Shown here: piece after piece, positions 31,430 to 34,829 of the stretch
How the letters are laid out: each line of letters starts with the position of its first letter
Position numbering within the stretch: position 1 is the stretch's first letter
Assembly: GCA_903839695.1 (NCBI GenBank)
Contig: CAIMDI010000016.1
Span: 1-34,829 of the forward strand
Source of the DNA: Candidatus Tayloriibacteriota bacterium
Lineage (GTDB): Bacteria > Patescibacteriota > Minisyncoccia > Phycocordibacterales > PALSA-1337
Direction of reading: 5' to 3'
Length of the DNA: 34,829 nt
Notes under the pieces: generated by a model
Seen by the model: the letters and a program-made list of their open reading frames with translations, nothing else
Told to the model about the DNA's origin: nothing
The model's database searches: none
Program-made: the position numbers and the translations under genes

Positions 31430-31702
31430 ATGAACAAAGCAGGAATTGTAGATGCAGTACATGCAGTATTAGGAGGAACAAAGGTCCAAGCAGAACAAGC
31501 GGTAGAGGTAGTATTGAGCTCAATCGTTGATTCTCTAAAGAAGGGCGATGAGGTTTCAATCGCAGGACTAGGTATCTTCTCAGTAAAGCAACGTGCTGCA
31601 CGAGAGGCTCGAAATCCTAGAACTGGAGAGGCTATTAAGGTACCAGCCATGAAGGTTCCTAAGTTCCGAGCTGCAAAGGCTTTGAAGGATGCTGTAAAAT
31701 AA
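31430..31702 (+). CDS. hup: DNA-binding protein HU
   Basis: This 90-residue protein is a member of the HU/IHF nucleoid family, which bends and compacts DNA as a dimer. The N-terminal helices (MNKAGIVDAVHAVLGG), GDEVSIAGLGIFSVKQR and the DNA-binding arm AREARNPRTGEAIKVPA are all present, as is the C-terminal KFRAAKALKDAVK. The codons are more G+C rich than its neighbours', as expected of a highly expressed gene. It has its own promoter and a terminator about 85 nt after the stop. Confidence 0.97.
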   Translation: MNKAGIVDAVHAVLGGTKVQAEQAVEVVLSSIVDSLKKGDEVSIAGLGIFSVKQRAAREARNPRTGEAIKVPAMKVPKFRAAKALKDAVK

Positions 31703-31784
31703 GACACTCTTAGTCTTATCAGCTTCTAAAATACTTTTCAAACCTGTTCGAGTATTTATCAAATACAATTTTATACAGGATAAC

Positions 31785-31810
31785 AAAAAGCCACCATAGG
31801 GTGGTTTTTT
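31785..31810. terminator. Bidirectional terminator between hup and a convergent gene
   Basis: The stem CCACC/GGTGG (31791-31795 with 31800-31804) has a 4-nt loop, six T on the plus side (31805-31810) and five A on the other side (31785-31789), so it can serve both directions. Confidence 0.88.
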
Positions 31811-31818
31811 GTTTTAAT

Positions 31819-32583
31819 TTATCCTTGAAGAGCTTTTACTTCACTTATACCCTCTACAAAGTCCCTTATTTTTGTTGAGTATTTATAAAAATTTTCCTTA
31901 TCTGAGCTAAATGAAATTGACATTGTATTATTATTTCCATCAATAAAATACCAATCATACATTTTATCTTTGTCCTCATACTGTATATGATAAATTCTTG
32001 TATTTGTCTCTGTAACTATTTTTATACCGCCTTCTGTGTGTTTATTAAGAAGAACTTCACTAATGATTATTGGTGTTTTCTTAAGATTTTCAAATAGAGT
32101 ATTTGCATTAAAGGTTTCACCACTCTTTCTAATTGTGACCACAATATCAGACAGTTTTTTATCTAAAATAGGAGTTATAGGATGAATAATTACTCCCAAA
32201 TTGTCTGGATCATCTTTTACGCTGTCAATTTTCCATTTATTAACTATCCAATCTGGAACATAAAAAGCAAAAGCCCCTCCACCAAGGTAACCAACAACAT
32301 TACTGACATTTGGTTCTCTATAACTTGATTCGAACAAATATGCATAATTTGTGTTGATTTTATTAGTCGTAGTCGTCGAAAAAACCTTATTATCAACTAC
32401 TATCTTATCGGCAACCACCTTATCAGTAACTATTTTATCTTTATTATGAGAAATAAATTTTGGAACAACAACAATCTCATCTTCATCAACTTTATTTCCG
32501 TAATAGTAAATCAACGAAGCTGAGACTAAGACAATACATAATAAAATTGGTATCGATAAACTATTTTTTATTTTTTTATTCAT
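31819..32583 (-). CDS. Membrane-anchored exported protein, unknown
   Basis: This 254-residue protein has one N-terminal hydrophobic helix (about 9-28; no lipobox Cys at its end). A spacer with a degenerate repeat (DKIVTDKVVADKIVVDNKV, about 49-67) and a Ser/Thr stretch follow. The compact C-terminal domain (about 80-254) contains FAFYVPDWIVNKWKID and a DKMYDWYFIDGNNNTMSISF segment. I recognise no family. The C-terminal domain has the look of a small alpha/beta lipoprotein-like domain, but I would not go further. It shares the bidirectional terminator with hup and lies about 90 nt from a tRNA-Gly gene. Confidence 0.65.
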   Translation of the reverse strand: MNKKIKNSLSIPILLCIVLVSASLIYYYGNKVDEDEIVVVPKFISHNKDKIVTDKVVADKIVVDNKVFSTTTTNKINTNYAYLFESSYREPNVSNVVGYLGGGAFAFYVPDWIVNKWKIDSVKDDPDNLGVIIHPITPILDKKLSDIVVTIRKSGETFNANTLFENLKKTPIIISEVLLNKHTEGGIKIVTETNTRIYHIQYEDKDKMYDWYFIDGNNNTMSISFSSDKENFYKYSTKIRDFVEGISEVKALQG

Positions 32584-32671
32584 AAATTATTATTGCTAAT
32601 CAAACTTCCTTACTAAACCAAACAAAATAGCCATTTATCTAATCCCTAATTTTATGGGGTGCATTTCACTG

Positions 32672-32742
32672 TGCGGGGTGCGGGAGTCGAACCCGCGACA
32701 ACTGTTTGGAAAACAGATATTTTACCGTTAAACTAACCCCGC
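32672..32742 (-). tRNA. tRNA-Gly (anticodon TCC)
   Basis: On the minus strand the cloverleaf has acceptor GCGGGGT/ACCCCGC with discriminator A. The D arm contains GTTTAACGGTAAA. The anticodon loop is TTTCCAA (anticodon TCC, Gly). The T arm is CGGGTTCGACTCCCG. CCA is not encoded. The outer anticodon-stem pair is a T-T mismatch. Confidence 0.93.
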
Positions 32743-32746
32743 TCTA

Positions 32747-33412
32747 CTACCTTAGAACAGAATCTATACTAGCAAGAATTTTGCGATGTAACAAGACTCC
32801 CAGGTTTTTATCTCCATTACTGACAACCGACAAATGTGCAGTGCCATAAGGTAATGTATTTTTGTTCTTTGCTTTCTTATTAGAACGTCTATCAAGAGAA
32901 GAGCTGTAGAAAGATTCCTTACTGAGACCTAACTGCTCCATCCAAAATTTAATTACATCACTATCATTACGATCTGGGTATGTATGAATTCTTATTTTAA
33001 AATTTTGTGTAGTTAAATCAAAACATCTAATCATCCACTTCATTACAAATTTTATGATCCTTGGATCTGAATTAGCAATCCTAACAAAATCACCAATTTT
33101 ACTTCCTTCACCTATATATATACCAATGCCCAACATAAATAAATCTCTATTTGAAATTTCTCCTATATTTTTGTTAGCATAATCGCTCGCTAAACTGATT
33201 GACTGAAGTTTATCGACCCTTTTTATTTCTATAAATTTCCTATTACTTTTATTTATTCTATCAATCACCAAATCGTTTGGAATAAAAACAACATGCTTAA
33301 GCCAACCACTCAATGTGCTTTTTGCGATATTTAACTTTGAGGAAATATCGTTATAAGAAAAACCATCTTTTCTTAATTTTATCGCCTCATTTTTTTTAAT
33401 TTTAGAGTACAT
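32747..33412 (-). CDS. Helix-turn-helix protein with LAGLIDADG-like domain
   Basis: This 221-residue protein has an N-terminal helix-turn-helix (about 8-40: EAIKLRKDGFSYNDISSKLN, then KSTLSGWLK), as in Hin-like or transposase HTH domains. After a linker it has LFMLGIGIYIGEGSK (91-105), VRIANSDPRIIKFV and a second half ending near PYGTAHLSVV. The LGIGIYIGEGSK block resembles a LAGLIDADG helix with an acidic residue, as in homing endonucleases. Whether it cuts DNA or only binds is unknown. The family is, as I recall, common and uncharacterised in CPR genomes. The stop lies 4 nt from the tRNA-Gly gene, on the same strand. Confidence 0.7.
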   Translation of the reverse strand: MYSKIKKNEAIKLRKDGFSYNDISSKLNIAKSTLSGWLKHVVFIPNDLVIDRINKSNRKFIEIKRVDKLQSISLASDYANKNIGEISNRDLFMLGIGIYIGEGSKIGDFVRIANSDPRIIKFVMKWMIRCFDLTTQNFKIRIHTYPDRNDSDVIKFWMEQLGLSKESFYSSSLDRRSNKKAKNKNTLPYGTAHLSVVSNGDKNLGVLLHRKILASIDSVLR

Positions 33413-33468
33413 TAATGAATTAATTATAGTTGCACAACCATAATTATATCATCTACGCAAAAGTGAAT

Positions 33469-33885
33469 CTACTTTTTCTCTACTGCATCCCTTATTTCAT
33501 CTACCTCCTTTTTGATTTCCTTTACAGCGGCTTTAATACTTGCCAATTGAGCTTCCTCTTCTTCTATCTCTTTTTCTGTCTTATCAGCTATTTTCTTTTG
33601 ATGCTTTAGACCTGACATTAGAACGGTATCACCAATGAACACAGAGACAAGAAGACCTGTTGCCAATAAGATTATAGCAACAATAATCATATTTACTGGC
33701 TCATAAAATACAAATCCCAATATTCCTCCCTTGGCCTGAAGAATATCTGCTGTATGCCATACCCCCCTCCAAAATAGAACAATAGCAACACCACCAATCA
33801 TAGAATACAATATTGGAAAATGACTCAGATGACCACGAATTTTATCCTCAAACTTGTCAAAAAAATTCAAAATTTGTTTAAACAT
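33469..33885 (-). CDS. Conserved membrane protein with C-terminal coiled coil, unknown
   Basis: This 138-residue protein has two membrane helices (about 26-45 and 63-85) separated by a short loop (GVWHTADILQAKGG). A charged coiled coil follows (about 95-138: EKEIEEEEAQLASIKAAVKE). The N-terminal stretch FDKFEDKIRGHLSHFPILYS and FWRGVWHTAD look strongly conserved, and I recall similar proteins in many Patescibacteria, without assigned function. It starts 5 nt after the tRNA-Pro gene on the same strand, so the tRNA may be processed from a shared transcript. Confidence 0.7.
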   Translation of the reverse strand: MFKQILNFFDKFEDKIRGHLSHFPILYSMIGGVAIVLFWRGVWHTADILQAKGGILGFVFYEPVNMIIVAIILLATGLLVSVFIGDTVLMSGLKHQKKIADKTEKEIEEEEAQLASIKAAVKEIKKEVDEIRDAVEKK

Positions 33886-33890
33886 ACTTG

Positions 33891-33963
33891 TCGGAGCGCC
33901 GGGATTCGAACCCGGAGTCGCCTCTTCCCAAAAGAGGAATGTTAGCCGTTACACCACGCTCCG
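33891..33963 (-). tRNA. tRNA-Pro (anticodon TGG)
   Basis: On the minus strand the acceptor CGGAGCG/CGCTCCG has discriminator A and T8. The anticodon stem CCTCT/AGAGG holds the loop TTTGGGA (anticodon TGG, Pro). The T arm is CCGGGTTCGAATCCCGG. CCA is not encoded. Confidence 0.93.
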
Positions 33964-34017
33964 ATATTCAACTATATTAGCACAGCAATGAATAAAAATC
34001 CAAATTTATAGGCTTTA

Positions 34018-34392
34018 TTACAAAATAATGTTTTCAAGCATTTTCACAAAAAACTTTCTAGTCTTTTCATTATATCTAACAGCAATGACATGAAACTTGA
34101 ACTCGGCATCTAAACCATATTTTTTATCATTTAAATATGTCTGTATTATTCTTCTCAATTTCCTTTGTTTAAGATCATGGACATTCTCTTCCGGCCTATG
34201 ACCTTTTGAATTACCTTCACTAGCAACACTTTTTACCTCTACAAAATGAAGTATATTATCCTTAACCGCAATTATGTCTATTTCACCCCATTTTTTATAA
34301 TAATTTCTGTCCTGAATTAAATACCCATGCTTAACTAAATAAACACAAGCAATTTCCTCACCAATATTCCCCTTTTCCCTATTATTTTTCAT
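34018..34392 (-). CDS. YraN family (UPF0102) nuclease-fold protein
   Basis: This 124-residue protein matches the YraN/UPF0102 family, which has the PD-(D/E)xK nuclease fold. KGNIGEEIACVYLVKHGY (7-24) is the N-terminal block. KKWGEIDIIA (33-42) supplies the Glu/Asp pair (Glu37, Asp39), and FVEVKS (50-55) the ExK pair (Glu52, Lys54). Family members are small, widespread and mostly uncharacterised; a role in processing Holliday-type or transformation DNA has been suggested for relatives, not shown here. Upstream lies the A+T-rich gap with two DnaA boxes. Confidence 0.9.
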   Translation of the reverse strand: MKNNREKGNIGEEIACVYLVKHGYLIQDRNYYKKWGEIDIIAVKDNILHFVEVKSVASEGNSKGHRPEENVHDLKQRKLRRIIQTYLNDKKYGLDAEFKFHVIAVRYNEKTRKFFVKMLENIIL

Positions 34393-34470
34393 ATATTAGT
34401 AATTTATAAAATGATAATTAATAAGACATCAGACACGAATATAAGCCATATTTTTGCTGTCTTATAAACA

Positions 34471-34491
34471 TTGTCCACAGAGTTATCCACA
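34471..34491 (+). promoter_or_regulatory. Tandem DnaA boxes
   Basis: TTGTCCACA (34471-34479) and the consensus TTATCCACA (34483-34491) are in the same orientation, 3 nt apart (12-bp pitch, about one helical turn), within an A+T-rich 165-nt gap between yraN and a tRNA gene. This could be an origin fragment or a DnaA-controlled promoter. Confidence 0.65.
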
Positions 34492-34557
34492 GTTTAAGGA
34501 TAATTGTTAACAAACAAGCCGTATTATAAAAAGGACTTAATAAAAGACTAACTAATG

Positions 34558-34628
34558 TGCGGGTAAGGAGAATCGAACTCCTACCTCAACCTTGGCAAGG
34601 TCGTGTCCTACCACTAAACGATACCCGC
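34558..34628 (-). tRNA. tRNA-Gly (anticodon GCC)
   Basis: On the minus strand the acceptor GCGGGTA/TACCCGC has discriminator A. The anticodon region is CGACCTTGCCAAGGTTG (anticodon GCC), very close to E. coli tRNA-Gly(GCC). The T arm is AGGAGTTCGATTCTCCT. CCA is not encoded. Confidence 0.95.
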
Positions 34629-34759
34629 ATATAATTCAAAAAACATTAAAAGTTATTATAAACTAATTCATAAACTTTTACCAGAAAACGTTCTAGCTAG
34701 CAATAAATGATACCCAAATCATACTGGATATCTAATAAATAGGTTACCGTAGTCTCCAT

Positions 34760-34829
34760 ATGAAAATGGAAACAAAACAAGAGGTATTCGATCGTTACAA
34801 GAAGGATTACTTTAAGGCGAAAAAAGAGC
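34760..34829 (+). CDS. Start of a plus-strand gene, cut by the window edge
   Basis: From ATG 34760 (or 34766) the frame is open to the window end and reads MKMETKQEVFDRYKKDYFK and on. The start is lysine-rich and helical. It faintly recalls the N-terminus of CPR DDE-type transposases/integrases, where such a segment precedes a helix-turn-helix, but about 23 codons are too few to decide. No Shine-Dalgarno is seen. Confidence 0.4.
   Translation, partial: MKMETKQEVFDRYKKDYFKAKKE

Noticed and set aside
31819-32583. Lipoprotein call for the unknown exported protein
   Set aside because: The only cysteine in the N-terminal helix lies in mid-helix and is not at the end of a lipobox.
34393-34557. 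Firm call of the chromosomal origin
   Set aside because: Two boxes in one gap, without dnaA, rpmH or a larger box cluster, are not enough; it is kept as a finding only.
1-34829. CRISPR array
   Set aside because: I saw no series of regularly spaced direct repeats; the only tandem repeat is the two-copy coding repeat at 26234-26311.

Overview
The window looks like a chromosomal segment of a Candidate Phyla Radiation (Patescibacteria) bacterium, most likely Parcubacteria-like. The DNA is A+T rich (the lines I counted by hand run about a quarter to a third G+C). Genes are densely packed, with 4-nt overlaps, zero-gap joints and overlapping convergent ends. Core genes are reduced or diverged: a trigger factor without its prolyl isomerase domain, a short Pgk, and a separate, degenerate metallo-beta-lactamase part of ComEC. 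There are secreted proteins with the GYAWSSNIGW repeat, which I associate with Parcubacteria. TGA is used as a stop (the toxin gene ending at 7179), which argues against the UGA=Gly code of Gracilibacteria/SR1. These assignments are inference; no 16S or marker phylogeny was possible.

Layout. 1-1427: a G+C-richer TnpB-like gene with its own promoter, Shine-Dalgarno and strong terminator; it appears to have lost its nuclease residues. 1459-2382: rpsG and rpsL. 2571-4193: a KilA-N gene containing a 26-bp perfect palindrome, and an M50 protease. 4248-7143: rpmB, a metal-site-less ComEC-type MBL protein, a superoxide dismutase, and the ComEC channel. 7179-8918: a solitary PemK/MazF-like toxin, RNase HI with a C-terminal viroplasmin-like domain, and an HExxH membrane protein. 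8948-11968: recJ, the 3' remnant of a substrate-binding-protein gene, and a mobile-type AAA ATPase. 12206-14400: a HIT protein, pgk and tpiA. 14464-24673: a ten-kilobase minus-strand type IV pilus and surface-protein block (three minor pilins, PilC, PilB, four exported or anchored proteins). 24805-31702: a mostly plus-strand housekeeping block (nusA, two envelope proteins, tig, clpP, rny, hup, with rsmE on the other strand). 31819-34829: small envelope proteins, an HTH/LAGLIDADG-like gene, yraN, three tRNA genes (Gly-TCC, Pro-TGG, Gly-GCC), a pair of DnaA boxes and the start of a further plus-strand gene.

How the genes fit together. PilB, PilC, the pilins and ComEC point to a pilus-based DNA uptake or attachment apparatus. 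The very large pilin with carboxypeptidase-regulatory-like domains and the neighbouring secreted proteins are candidates for its tip or surface adhesins. RecJ and RNase HI are nucleic-acid processing partners; ClpP, trigger factor and RNase Y form a protein and RNA quality-control group.

The cross-cutting observation I find strongest is promoter geometry. For at least six genes a -10 hexamer lies 6 to 9 nt before the start codon, so their mRNAs should be leaderless or nearly so, and most native genes lack a Shine-Dalgarno. The TnpB-like gene is the exception. Other unusual points are the Ser-His-Asn triad of ClpP, the complete loss of metal ligands in the MBL protein, a terminator-like hairpin in the nusA leader, and the palindrome in the KilA-N gene.
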